Shown here piece by piece: positions 1 through 13,300 of a stretch of 64,000 bases of DNA. Every line of letters starts with the position of its first letter. The stretch's first letter is position 1. The stretch is from Owenia fusiformis (taxonomy: Eukaryota; Annelida; Polychaeta; Sabellida; Oweniidae). Under the pieces are notes generated by a model. The model was not told the origin of the DNA. It saw nothing but the letters and a program-made list of their open reading frames with translations, and did not search any database. The stretch lies in contig CAIIXF020000001.1 in assembly GCA_903813345.2 (NCBI GenBank), positions 37,913,366 through 37,977,365 of the forward strand, written 5' to 3'. The translations under genes and the position numbers were made by a program.

Positions 1-605
1 AAAGAAAAGTTTGCTGAAGCAGAAGAAAGTGAAACCAAATTGCAGCGCATGATTGGCTACTGCTCGAGGAATTCTACTGATAAGGCATAAGTAGGCGGGA
101 TCTTGGAGAAGTTGGCACATCGGCGCCAGAAAGTCGGCAGCATCAGAATAATTAAGAGTGGCCTGCCTCTCTCGCAACCAATCTGAGAGTTCCGTTTGAC
201 AGGCTTAGGAAATAAATATAGAGATCGCTAGCACACGTGTTATTGGACGTATACCAGAAACAAGAAGAAACACTTGCTACTAAGGAAACCAGGGAACAAG
301 TGTAACAACATTTCCAACAGGTATGTGTGCATCTTCACTTCGCTCTGTTTTAATTTTGAATTATTATCAATTTTATAGAATTGTGTAAATAAAGTAGAAT
401 TGATCTAGTGGTCCAAAGTCTATAGTGTTCTTGTCGACCATTGAGGTACTTGACAAATCTGTCGTGTTATCTACTGACTAATCTTCCTCTATACTAACAG
501 GGCCGAGATCTCGCTCCAGCGCAAATCTACGCGACAACTATTACAACAGAATTAAAAATCTAAGGAGCTAACACGATTACCGAGAAGAATAAAGAGGCTG
601 AGTAG
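1..605 (+). other. Possible untranslated 5' exons of the GATA gene
   Basis: Two exon-like stretches end in good donors: about 1-320 (AACAG|GTATGTG) and 501-605 (preceded by ACTAACAG, followed by GTAAGT). Neither has a long open frame, and the next plausible plus-strand exon is the first GATA coding exon, whose acceptor is at 10,333. GATA4-type genes commonly have a non-coding first exon, so I infer 5' UTR. A short open frame at 1-90 ends in TAA, so the first block could instead be the tail of another gene cut by the window edge. Transcripts were not available, and the link is uncertain. Confidence 0.35.
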
Positions 606-3600
606 GTAAGTTTGTATTCTTTCTATTAGTTTATAGTAAGTCTGAAGAACACTACAGATACTTCAATTACTTTATCAGGAAATTGGCTGAGTTCTGGATA
701 AGGCGTTGATACAAAATCTGTGTGTCTAAGGTATTCGATGTCCTCTTGTTTATAAGATTTTTGGGGGTTATTGTGGCGCAATGTTAACATTATCGCCTGG
801 CTTGATAATTATGAAATGGTCAACAAAATGAGAGCAAAATCTCTGAATTTGATGGTTAAGAAGTTGAGATTAAGCCGATGCTGTATATTAATTTCATGGG
901 GGTTTATCTTGAGTTATCATAAGTTGTGCCAATACTGATATGTGCTACAAGTAGTACCCAAGCTCAATCTTTTACTACATCAATGAATGAACACTACTAA
1001 AACACATAGCGATTAGATAATACATTTTTTAATTTATTTATAAATGATCTTGTTCACACCAAGAGATATTGTATCAGAAATGGATAGAACATTTACAAAT
1101 TAAGAGATACCCCTTGATAAGGCGCTTGGTCTTGACTCTGGTTCGCCATAAGCAGGTTCAAGTTGAAGCAGCCAACCAAAGCCACTGTCATCTAGCATAG
1201 CCTAAAGAAAACATAACTTTTTAGTAAATGTTTAATCCTTCATCAAGTTTATAAATTATTCAATGGAATTTATCAACTAAATACTTGATTCTCACGGTAT
1301 TTATCAAACGGTTACCTCCGACTGATTTGCTCCTTAAATATTGTTATAGTATTGATTATCGAGTTAGAGACATTGTTTTTCTAACAACTTTGAAAAGAAA
1401 CATCAAAAGGCACTGTGTCTGAAAGATACATCCTGTATCATCCTGTGTGAATTAATTATGAAATCAATTAATCCTTTAATTACTGTTTGATTACAGTCGC
1501 TTCAATAATTAAGGATACTATGTGCCCTGCACCCGAAACGTACTTTCACAGCTTTGAAACTTGATATAAATAAAACGTAAGCATTAACAATGTTTACGTG
1601 CAATTGTCAATAGCATTCCCGCAAAGTTAGAAAACAAATTGAAAACAAATTAAATATGGTTTAAAAACTCCTAAATAAGATTAGGAATTCATAATTTATG
1701 AGTTGATTATGCGTGGGGTATGAGTAATGAATATATTTATTTGTTTATTTGGAAGCCATTACTCTGGCTTCTTCATACAGTACCTCATTAGCCGGATATG
1801 AAAACTAATTATTTATTCTACGCTCAGACTGGATATCCTTGCTAAATTAATAAATTATGCTTACTTTTAAACAAACACTGGGCTTCTGTCTGATACAAGT
1901 CTAACGGGCTAATGTAACATGTGGATGTTCTCCGAGTTAATTAAGCCATAGGATTATAAGGTCCAATCGTCAGCGTGGAACACAGTGCATAAATTGCTAC
2001 ATGAGGCCTTGGCATCCTTCCTCTTCAGATATGATCTACCAACTTCAAAGGGAAGCTTAGAACCGTGAAATATTTTGGCAACTTTTACATCCCATTTCAT
2101 TGAAATAATTTATATTCAGTGCGCAAATCCTTTGTCATTATAAACGGATGAAAAGAAATCTACTTAGAATCAATTGCAATGAACATTATATGAATATTTA
2201 TTCAATATTCATTATGCAAGCATAAGTATATGATAATTATATGATATAGCTTATGTTCACTCTGTTGCAGAAAAAGTAATATAAATATATTGTATAATAC
2301 TATATAAATATAATTATATTGAATACTAAACAAGAAATTTTACAAAAAACTTCAATATGTTTTAAGCATTTTTTGGCATATTGTAAATGCACATATGTTA
2401 TGGAGGGCTAATTCACCAGTGACATTACGCTGAATTGAAAAATTGTATGTATTTAAATTCCTAAGATTAATTGTAAAAGACAAATATTAATGATAGTAGA
2501 TTCATAACTACATTTTAGCAGATTCTTACTTACATTAATAACACTTCAATAGGATGAAAATCGTTGTAATTTATATGAAATGGCCACATTTGAGCTGCTG
2601 TTGCGGCTGATCTTTGATCCGGGCATGGCACTTCAACTTCCCCATATTTCAGGAAAATTATTGGGAAATATCAATGTTATATCATTGTTTAAATATAATT
2701 AATAATTGGACATGTCTTAGAAGTCATTACTGTTTTATTTCCTTTAAATATGCGATTATACAAATGTCCAAGTTGTTGTTACTGATAACGCTGATTGCTG
2801 GCTTGATATATTTAAAACATTTCAATCAAATAGCATATGAGATCACAAATTCAAAATTTTAATTGCCTCCATCCTTCCGCTTGATTCTATTTTATCTTGA
2901 TTTTAATATGATAATTATTTCCTTTTGGGAGTCAAGCACATCTTGCTATATTAGCTGGACAATGGTCTGTCAGTTCGAGCTGAAATTATAACATATTCAA
3001 GATTTTATATTTCCCTAAATGAATTGCATCTGTGAAACTAATATATTCAAAGGGAATCTTGGTATAATTAGGCTACAATACAATTATCATATGGAATCGC
3101 TCCAACCTTAACTCTTTATAATGGTATCATGGTACAGCTCTTGCGGCGAAAGCGTGCGCAACAGATTCCGCTATCTTCGATCTACTTCCATAATCCCTGC
3201 CCCCTGGGGTATCCAACTTTCATCCCCAGCGCATGTTTAGTTCATTAGGAGGATCATATGGTCAGATTTATTAAATAGATAAATATATCAACATAATCTG
3301 GCATGTAGTTATTGTAGACACCGGTGATTATTAATTTAGAATGTTGCCATATGTGTGGGGCAGTGCCACTCTGATTGTAAATAGATATAGCAAGTGTTAA
3401 ACCTTTTTATCTATTAGAAAAATTGTTCTATATTTTATATCTGTACAATTATTAACAACTAACTTCCTTGACATTGGGGATAGGGAGTCTAACCTCATAT
3501 CTAGGATTACCCCAGAAGTAATGCTTACAGTTTTCTTGAACTGGAAGAAGAAGAGTGATGTTAAACACAGATATAAATTAGATGGTTTTTTTAATATTAT

Positions 3601-6600
3601 TTGTTATTCATTTATTTCTGGTTTGTTGGCATCAAAAACAGTTTTATGTTAAAATAATTCAATAGTTTGTTGCATTAGGGTTACGTAACCCTTCTTGTTT
3701 ATGTTTCCCTCTTTATTTTCCGTAGCTAGCATTTTTATTTCTGCTTCGGATCATGTCACCGATTTCTTCATATTTTATGGTCGTTCTTTCGTACCATTGG
3801 TATTGTTCATAATGTGTTTTTGTTTGTTCCTTGCACTAATCATTTTGGTTACAGTACAGTAAATTGTTACACAATAGGTATGATGGAGCAATTTGAAGGC
3901 AATGTTATTTTAAAATAAATACTTGGAACAGATCAACTCCATAAAACTGCATTTGTGAAATATTTACCTGTAATTTCGGGACTAAAAGTTTTATTATACT
4001 TGATTTATTTTTGGCTATTTAGAATTTTACTTGATAATAAAATGATATCACTTTGACTGAATTTTTCGACATGAAATTGGAGATTCATTCTACTGGAATC
4101 TAGTCAATATATGTAATATTGTTTTTCGTTTTCTAATATAAGTACTTCTAATTTCACATGATCAATTTGTGTTCTCAATTTTTTTTATTACTTTGGAAAA
4201 AAACAAAAATTCCGGTTGCTGCGTCTATTTGACTTGGTTCTTTCCACTGATATTACTCGTGGCAAAGGACTAGGAAGTGTCCATCATTTATTCATTATAT
4301 CTTGGATCAATTTTTTCTATAGTCCTACGATGCTCCAAAATCCTGGTATCATAAAACCAAGATCTGGATTTCGGAGACATCAGTTTCTTTGTGGCATGCA
4401 TAGATTTCATCAAAACAAACGTGAGCCTCAGAAGATTCTCGTTTCTCTTTCATCCCAGCGTGTACTACTTAGAATAGTTCTCTCCCAGTGGGTTACTGAA
4501 AGAGTAACTCTGACAACATTCATCCAAATATCTTATTCCCCAATCTAATAACACCAGCTGGAAGGTGGAGTAACGTGATGGTGAAGAAATATTCCAAGAT
4601 CTCGAAATAATAGGTACATTTACCCTCAAAGATTTCATGGTGGCAATTGAATTTCACGCTCAGATTATTGCATTGCAATAATATTTAATTTAATCATCTT
4701 GGATTTCTATACTGAACTTCTCTGCTATTGTATTAAGGAATGAGCATTTCCTCACGTTTTTCCGTAATTATTTAAGAAAAATAGCTCATGATAGACAGAT
4801 AGAATGTGGATTCTGTAGGGAGCTCGTGTAGGATGGCAGGATACCAGCGGGACTACAGTAACAGAAGGAAACAGTAGCCGATGTGTGTAGAGGGAGGTTC
4901 CCCGTGTTTGTCTTGTCCCATACCGGGCATAGACATCCAATATCACCACACCGGTCACCATGGGCCGCTTACGTCCAACACAAACAAACAGCACTGTAAC
5001 GGAACACTAAAAAACAAGAACACCTCTCGTTCATACCGGCTCACTTACATTTCTAAGTCAATATTTGGAAATTGAAACAAATTCTTAAAATTCATTTAAT
5101 CCAATAAAAACATAGCTAAGCCTGTTGGTTGTCTTCTACCTCATTTGATTTAAGGTTGAAGATTCTGAAACTGATTGCTATTCGATCTATCTGTTGTTTT
5201 AGCGAAAGGAAAAGTCTACTATCCAAACAAATTCGGACTTTTTTCAAATGTTAATGAGTATAATGACTTTAATTACAGACTTGATTTGTTAAAAAAATCG
5301 GAAATTCTAGAGGAAAACTTTCGTGATTTGATCGAAGTTAAATGATACTATTGACACAACGTATGCACTGGGAGTTGTGTCATTTGAAATATACAATTTG
5401 GTTAACAATAAATACATTATAATTTACTGCTTTAATTTCTCTTTCAGTTTACAATATCAAATGGTATCACTATGTGATATGTGAATATAAGACGTGTAGC
5501 GTAGAATGTTAAGAGCGTTGTATGAGATATGAGGGTCTCGGTCCAAAGTGTAGGACTTGGTACCATTTGTCACAATATTAGCGATAAGAGATAAAACTGA
5601 CACGTTGATATCCTCTCATCCAACTTTATACAACCTAAAACAATAATTTTGAATTAAATCAATCCACATTTTAATTGCACAAATCTTGATTCGAGCGTTG
5701 ATAAAATGCGCTTGCATTACCGTAAAATAACTTTAGTATCGCATTGTCGTTTGAGTAAACTAGGAAATATTTTATTAATTGATCGACAAATTACAAATTA
5801 CCATTAGAACACAGTTGTGGTTATGTTGTTTAATAATAAAATGCTTTCTTTCAAAATTGAGGGACTTATGATCGCATACATACATTAGCATACATGCATG
5901 TAGCTCACTGCTGAGTGTGATTGTATTTGCTGGCTACATTTGGAAAAGCTCCGTAGATTCTAGATGCACAGTTTCTGACAATATGGTGTGTATCATTTCC
6001 CGTGTTAGTTACAATCCAAACATTTGCCAGACACTTGTCCTACTCCTGCAATAACTCGTCTAATTAATGAGTTGATTCTACATTAAATAATGTTTAGACA
6101 ATCTTGCTTCAGGCACTGCAAAAGGAGCAGCAAAAGTTACATTCATCTCTGATATTTTCTCATGCGGATTTTGTTGAAGTCTAAACCAAATGTATTTGTT
6201 CCTGGGAAATTGTTCTTGGGTTGTTTGCCTGGCAGGCATGAACTCTCGCTTCATTGCCTCCAGGGAGAGCTTCTTTCCTCTATATGCACTGTGTCAGAGG
6301 GGGTCATGAGTTATGGCAGAGAGGGGAGCTCATAACTCAAAGTTGGCACAAGGAAGCGCCGTCGTGTCTGGCCCTTTACCACACACTTATGGCCTCACGG
6401 TAATCCGAGAAAATGCTTCAATTAATAATCACTCGACACCCAAACTTGCATCCACCCTTATACCAAGGTTTATACCTTAATGAGATGCCAAATGAAACCC
6501 TGTTTACTTTTACTAAGTGCAGCTTTAATTGTACACGTTAGTTACCAAGAACTGTTATACTTTGGGGAAATTGAAAATTATGTTCAGTTCAGAAGTAAGT

Positions 6601-9600
6601 AATAGAAACTAGAGACGGTATAGAGTAACAAACCACCCTGGGCTACTCCTTTATTCTGACAAAAACCAGATCTATACAATTTGTCTGTTTGGAAAGTCTA
6701 TACAACATTTATTTTTTCAAATTTAATTTAAAGTTTGTTTAAAAAATAGATTTTTATATCGCGTTCGGTAATTAATTTTTTGGTTTCAGGTTTGGAGAAG
6801 ATCTCACCTTGTTTTGTTTGGATGTGTATATATCTGGTTGCGCTATCTCCATTAGTTTTCATCATCAACTTTAGCTGTATGCGATAAAGCTACACAATCT
6901 CTTCAATAACGACCTTATCTTCCTTTGAGAAAGATAACTTACTTAAAATATAACGTTTTCCATGTCGTTTCCCTCCAACTACAAATTGCTGTTAAATAAT
7001 ACATACTGATAGTTTTCCGGCGACTATTTTCAACTAATCGTGTGGTATATTTAGAATCTGAAGTGCTATATAAAAGTGAGATCGGTTCATTTCAATCATT
7101 TCACTTTAAATTCCAGTAATAAACAATTACTTTGTTCGAAATTCATTTGTTCTCATATGTTTTCTATTTTTGGTATTCTTTTAATAGTCCGTATTCTGTA
7201 ACTGACACGGTGCCACTTATGTACAGCTTTGTGCATATTTTTCATTGTTCCCACGGACCTATTATACAAATCTAATTGTAAAATTATTGGAGTTTAACAA
7301 TTTTTCTGACTTCTTGTTAAATAAATTTGATTCTAAATCATATCTTACTTTGAAAGATAAACGAATCGAAGAGAATAACATTAACGCTATTTTGACTGAA
7401 TAAAACCATATCTTACTTAGTAATTATCATTTAAATTTTCTTTCAAAATTTCAGAGAAACAACTCGATGGCAATTAAGTTCAATAGCTTATTATTCAAAC
7501 TTTATTTTGAAAAAGGAAATGTTCTCGTAAGTCTCTGCAACAAAACAAGAAACACTCCTGGCTTGGGCCGTTAACACCAACTCACTAACAACTTGAATAC
7601 TGAATATAAGTTTTCTTGGCGCAATGTGCAACATATAGTTTAAATGCATCCTGGGTATGTAAAACAATCGATTAAGAAATCATAATTTGGAACCCAATAC
7701 TCAATATGAACATCGGCATATGTGAGGTTCATTGGTATTTGAGTTGGTCCTAAATTCGTCTAGGCTTTATAAAAGAGGCTTCATGTGGTAAGTGTTTAAA
7801 GTGTCCATACCCCAGCATCCGTGAACTAAAAAGATAAACTTTTATGCAAAATATTTACCTCGGTCAGAATTTATCTGGTTATGTGTCAGAATGTCTTGAC
7901 AAATTGATCAGTGTATTTGTAAATCTCGTTCATTTTCTGACTGAACTTTAATTGTTGAAATGTTTTAATTAATTGTAGTTTATCTTCAAGCTGTATTGAC
8001 TTTGAATGCATAATATCTTTTTGGTTGTGTTAAATTCAGAATGTTATCAATGGGAGTGACGGAATCATTTTCAATGGACTACATTCTCTCGTGGAAGTAC
8101 AACAGTCTGCTTATGAAAATTTGACCGAAAATTAAGCATGTATGAAATGTTTTCTTGTTCTAAATGAGATGTTTTCTCTAGACGGGTTGTATAAATCAGC
8201 AGGTAGAGGTTTGGGCATGTAACGGCACATAGATCATTGCAGGTTTTCACCAGCTCTAATTTGTCAGCCTACACCTGTCGCCTGGATGTTTCGCTTCCTT
8301 TCGCTTTGCTATTCTACAGAAGAAACTAAATTTCAATTTGGTTTTACATGTTCGCAAAATCTTGAGAAACTTATCAAAGAGGAATAGAAACATTACGAGC
8401 ATTGCATTTATTTCTCCATAAGTCTTTTTTACAATTTTATTAATATAATGGATATGAGAGCAAAGTTTAATCCCATGCAAGTAAGGATCTTTGCTATTAA
8501 TGGCTATTCGAACTATTATTTGAACTGGCATATTATTAATACTTGATGATGTAACTGTTTAGCCGCCATATACAGCTACCAAGTAACAGTGGATTTTGGC
8601 CAGGGTACTTGGTTTGACCACCATGGTCTTTGTTTGTATGAGATAAGGTTACCTAGCAAATACACTAAATCAGCACACACATCAATTTACACAATGAATG
8701 ACAACCTTTATTAAAATAAACAAAACAATTTATTAATTTTTGAATTTATGAAATCTCCTTATGAGTATAATTTATTTTATTTGTATAAGCTAGGATCCAT
8801 AATGAATAATGGTCTGATATGACGCCATGGGCCCACAGTGACATTAACAAGGGTTAGAAGTCAAAATGTTTAGAGTAAACATCTGTTAGTTCGCACAAAA
8901 CATAAAATGCGCATTTAGTAAAATCGTGGACATGTTGGCTTCCCTCTTGAGTTGGAAAGTGGACCGTTATGGTCATCGGGATAGCCAACAAAGGATGTAT
9001 AGTCTAAATCTTTGCTGCGTATCATATGATGGCCATTGGAATGGTAATACGATTCACATGGCCTTTAATAACCCCATTTGGATGGGTTATGTTTTGGTTA
9101 TTTTGGTTTCTCTTTGAAACAGATTGACGCAAATTTCCGTCAGTTCTGCTATCGTATCCACTTTCCTGGCTGACATGTTCAATTAACAGTGATACACGTT
9201 TAACTAATGTTGCCTTATTGTTATCATATTATGGTAGTCCGACATAAACGGCTCTTATTATCTTATAAACATTTTGATATGACAAGATAGCCGAATGGTC
9301 AAACTTGGTGGATTTGAGATTATTTTGAACTGTATGGAAACATATAATTTACTAAGACCTCTCTATATTGATTCTATGTAGTAAACATTCTGCCTGTATT
9401 TACATCTTGAGTTTCTAAGTGTTAATTCAAAACAGAGTTAGCTTCCCATGTTAAAACTTGAACGCTTAGTTCCGAATATACTTGAAATAAATGTTTCCAG
9501 AACTCATATAATAATCTTAGTCGTGTGTATAAAATCTTGGATGAGTGACTCAACCCATAAGCCATCATCCTCACCATATGCTAGCCAAAAGAGTAGAACT

Positions 9601-10333
9601 ATACTCATTTATTTATTGCAGAGCATTTTATGACTACATACTTACGTCAGAATTGACTCATCAATGGAGATCAAGTCTGATAAACTACGTAGATGGTCAA
9701 AACAGCAATCTTAGCTGATCTCTAAAGTGGTAAATGAGGATGAATACTTCAAACGGGGGATTCTGGCTTTTTTCTGTTGCCTACTCTACTGTTTCAATTC
9801 CCACTTTCAGGTTGTTTTATAAACAAAAAGGCTATATGCTCGATCATAAAACTCTGGTGGCACTTTAATAATTTGCTTGGTCTTGGGTGGAGTGCATTTC
9901 CAGACTTGTTCCAAATATTTAGATTCCTCAAATTATACAGTAGTTAAATACATTAAATTCATAGATTTGTCTTCCTTCCCACTCAGGGTGTAACTAACTT
10001 TCTGGATTTGCCATTCTCTATTCCCCCAGAGAGTATCGAGTATCCTTTACAGCACCCAAGTGGAAAACAATGTGGTTCTGGTAGCTATTTGCCAGTAAAG
10101 ACCACCTCCGTATCATGCAGCACATATGCCATCATAAATCTTTTACTATGACGCCCCATTACTCACCGACACACGCAAAAATAACAGTAAATTCCTGATA
10201 TTCCACAGTGACACTGATGTTGTCCCATGAAATAATTAATATCTGACAAAATTTAATGGATTTAATGAATGTTGATGAAAGCGTTGCTTCAGTGGATCGT
10301 TTGTTAACAGTAGTTTGAATATTTGTGTTTCAG
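606..10333 (+). other. Long first intron of the GATA gene (inferred)
   Basis: This AT-rich stretch of 9.7 kb contains only short open frames without recognisable domains and no obvious mobile element. It ends in a normal acceptor, TTTGTGTTTCAG, at 10,333. If the 5' exons at 1-605 are real, this is intron 1, a likely home of enhancers. I could not single out a conserved element by eye. Confidence 0.4.
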
Positions 10334-10357
10334 GATTAGTTCTACTGCCATTACTGC

Positions 10358-10374
10358 ATGGTTGAAGGTTGATG
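10358..10374 (+). promoter_or_regulatory. Four-codon upstream ORF overlapping the GATA start codon
   Basis: An ATG at 10,358 opens a tiny frame (M-V-E-G-stop). Its TGA at 10,370-10,372 shares one base with the main ATG at 10,372, giving the TGATG arrangement. Both ATGs lie in the same exon, which starts at 10,334. Such an overlap could allow termination and re-initiation, lowering or tuning translation. The ORF is read directly from the sequence; its effect is inferred. Confidence 0.5.
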
Positions 10375-13300
10375 GACAGTGACACCAACTGGTCGGCAGC
10401 CACTAGCTCGCACGCTCAATCAGAGATTCAGCCAGCTCGATACGAAAGACCAGGGTCCTCACCGCGGGACCAACTTGTTATGCAGGAGAGACCTACTGCA
10501 CAGAACGCATTGTATCCACTACCCAAAGAAGAAGTTCAGTGTTTCTTTGATCAGCTTAGTGAACCAAATCAGCCCATCCCCGCAAGCACCCTGGCTACCC
10601 TAGAAGACCGCAGTATGTTCCAGCAGCCAATGACGGTGGCTAGTCACGCCCCGCCTACCTACCACCACGAAGGTAGCAGCTATTTGCATTCAGCAGCAAC
10701 CAACCCTGTCTACGTACCAACAACACGGGCTACATTGGGATCCATGCTACCAATGCAATATATGAGCAATGGAACGGGACAAGGATCGCCACAGGGTTGG
10801 CCAACACAGGACAATGGCTATTCAACTGCCAGTACCCATCCTTCCATGTCACCTAGATTTACGTTCCCTCCAACCCCAAGTCCCCCTGTCAGTTCTCCAA
10901 GCAGTCGCACTGACCCCAGTTACAGTGCACTTACACGGCCTACAGGAATCAGCCCCTATGGTTACCCTGACATCTCTGCCTGGAGCAGCTACAACAACAT
11001 GGCGTTGTCACCGCAGCAAGGTCTTCCAAGACGCCCCAGTGCAGGTAACAGAATCTTTGTTATAAAAAACTCACCATAAATATTAGTTTTGTAACCAGAT
11101 AACATATTTTGAAATTCGTAATACGTTTTTGTGAACAAACCTTACATTCTTTAACACTGTTAGTATTGGTGTTAGTTTCATATATCTGAACAAATACAAT
11201 CGCTTTTATCTTTGCACGTGTGTAATGCTATGTTTTGCTCGGTAAGTGTGCATGCTTGGGGCAGTTGTCAGCCGACACAATACAGAGGCTGTGTTAGGGC
11301 TCCATGTCAAGCGGCAATATCCTGACTTCAGAGCGTACTTATCTTTCTAATATCTATACAAGATCTCCGCAATTAAGCTACACTTTCCTCTATCTCTCCC
11401 CTACAACAGCCTGGATTGTGTAAATGCCTTGTCCAGACGCGAGAGCCTACTTAAAATAAAAGTTCTTGCTATTTCAACTTGTTGCACCTCACAGATGAAT
11501 GGCAGTTTTCCCATGATATATACATCAACTTCACGCTTACTTTGTGGAGTAACATGTTAAACGTTGCATCTCTGTTAGTCTGTATTCTGTTCCATCAGGT
11601 GATACATAAGTCAGGTGAATGCTTTTCTCATCATAAACGATTCTAGAATTTCATCTGTGGTTTGGTGTTCACTGTTCAGGTGTATCGAGTTAATGTTGAG
11701 TCATTTACTTTTCTCTTTGGACCTTGCTTCAAGAGATTGCAAATTGTTGAAGTCATTTATTTTATTCTTTAAATCGCACACATTGAGAGTTGTAACCTCG
11801 GGGACTATTTATTTTGTTTCTCGTAAAGCATTTACCAAATGTACTTCTCTTTGGTTTTGAGTTTTTACAGATGATGCTGTTGTGAGAAATAAGGCCTCCA
11901 TTGTAAAGGTATATAATATGGCTATTAATATGGCATAAATGAATAGTTCGCCAGCAGGATACTCTTGAGTAAAGTGACTCCAGATTTCAATCCGACCTCA
12001 CTTTACTGAAACTCGACATAACCATTTGCATTCAAACCATCCACAATTTAATATTTATTAAAAGCAGTTGTTTTTCAACTTCTCATATTGCGATCTTCTG
12101 TGTTACAGAAGAGTGTAAGATAATTTTTATTTATCATCGAGCACGTGTTTTTCCCTAACGTTTTGTATATGTGAATTACACTTGATGGGCTCCGTTTCCG
12201 TCTGCATAATTTCTCTCTTAAGTTCCTGACACCTTTCCTTGCTTTGTTTGCCCTAAAACAATTGTTGTTTTTAACATATATCTTGTCGGCGGGTTTTAAG
12301 GAGGGACAATGTGAAACAAAGCTCCATTGTTTCCTGTTAACCAAGTAGTTGTTGATTGAATGTTCACGTATGCAGCCATTCCACTTGACTCTAATGCCTG
12401 CCAAAATAACGAAAATCATACGTACTTTATACACTGGCAATAAAAAATGTTATGGTTGAAATTCTAAAACTTAACAAAGCTAATGAGATGGATGTTTTGG
12501 TAGCCATATGTAAAACGGCGTCAGTCAACGCTAGGGAGTCTAAATATGGCCCCGCCCATAGACCTGGATGGTTTTATAATTGAATACCATGCTGGTTTGA
12601 GCACCAGTCGAAGTCTTAGAAGCATGCAACACTGCATAATGATATGTTCATGATCCAAAATAATATAATATTATAGTCCCAGAAGCTTCAAGAATAACCT
12701 TATAGAAACTGCACTCGGAAAAAATCCATTGGTCTTCTTTACTTTTTGTAGTTTGCCTTATTCTAGTTTTGCATTTGAGGTGGAATATTTAGCGGAATTT
12801 ATACTAAAACCTTCATTCTGGGTTTTTCACTTCTGCTGTCAGATTCCTGATTCGACTGGCATTAATTCCGAGTGAGCTATGTTTTCGGAATATGATATAA
12901 AGGAGAGTGTTCATTGATGATGACGTTAGTGACGGGACAGGTGAATCTAAGGAGTGAGCTATGGCTACGCAACTACGTTAATGTGCATGCTAGAAATTGT
13001 TTGTTGGTAAACTATTTTAATTGGTACTGGATGTAATTAGTTATTGCGAGCCTGTCTTATCTCTTTGTGTTGATGGAGCGTTTGAGAGTATATCTGCAAA
13101 TGCTCCAACGAAAACAGCACACTTCACTGCAGACGGGTTCCTATTGAAAATGTATCATGACAAATCACTCTCTTCGGGATGTTAGTAAGGATTTTGGACT
13201 GAAGATATGGAAGGTGCATCCTTTGAACACTGATACGCTTCAGGAAGTGAAATTACATTTCTCAATGAAAATTTGGACATGGCGGATATGGTGTCTTCCA

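Noticed and set aside
1-90. Short open frame ending in TAA at the window start
   Set aside because: Thirty residues without a domain, entering from the window edge. It cannot be told from chance and may be 5' UTR.
4216-4548. 110-residue open frame in the first GATA intron
   Set aside because: No domain, no plausible splice context, and composition like its intron.
9281-9335. tRNA-like 5' half (GATAGCCGAATGGTC)
   Set aside because: It resembles an A box and D arm of a Leu/Ser tRNA, but no matching T arm, B box or acceptor stem follows. At most a relic.
10379-11065. Second-frame ORFs inside the GATA N-terminal exon
   Set aside because: Shadows of the real frame; the main frame has GATA-family motifs and joins the fingers.
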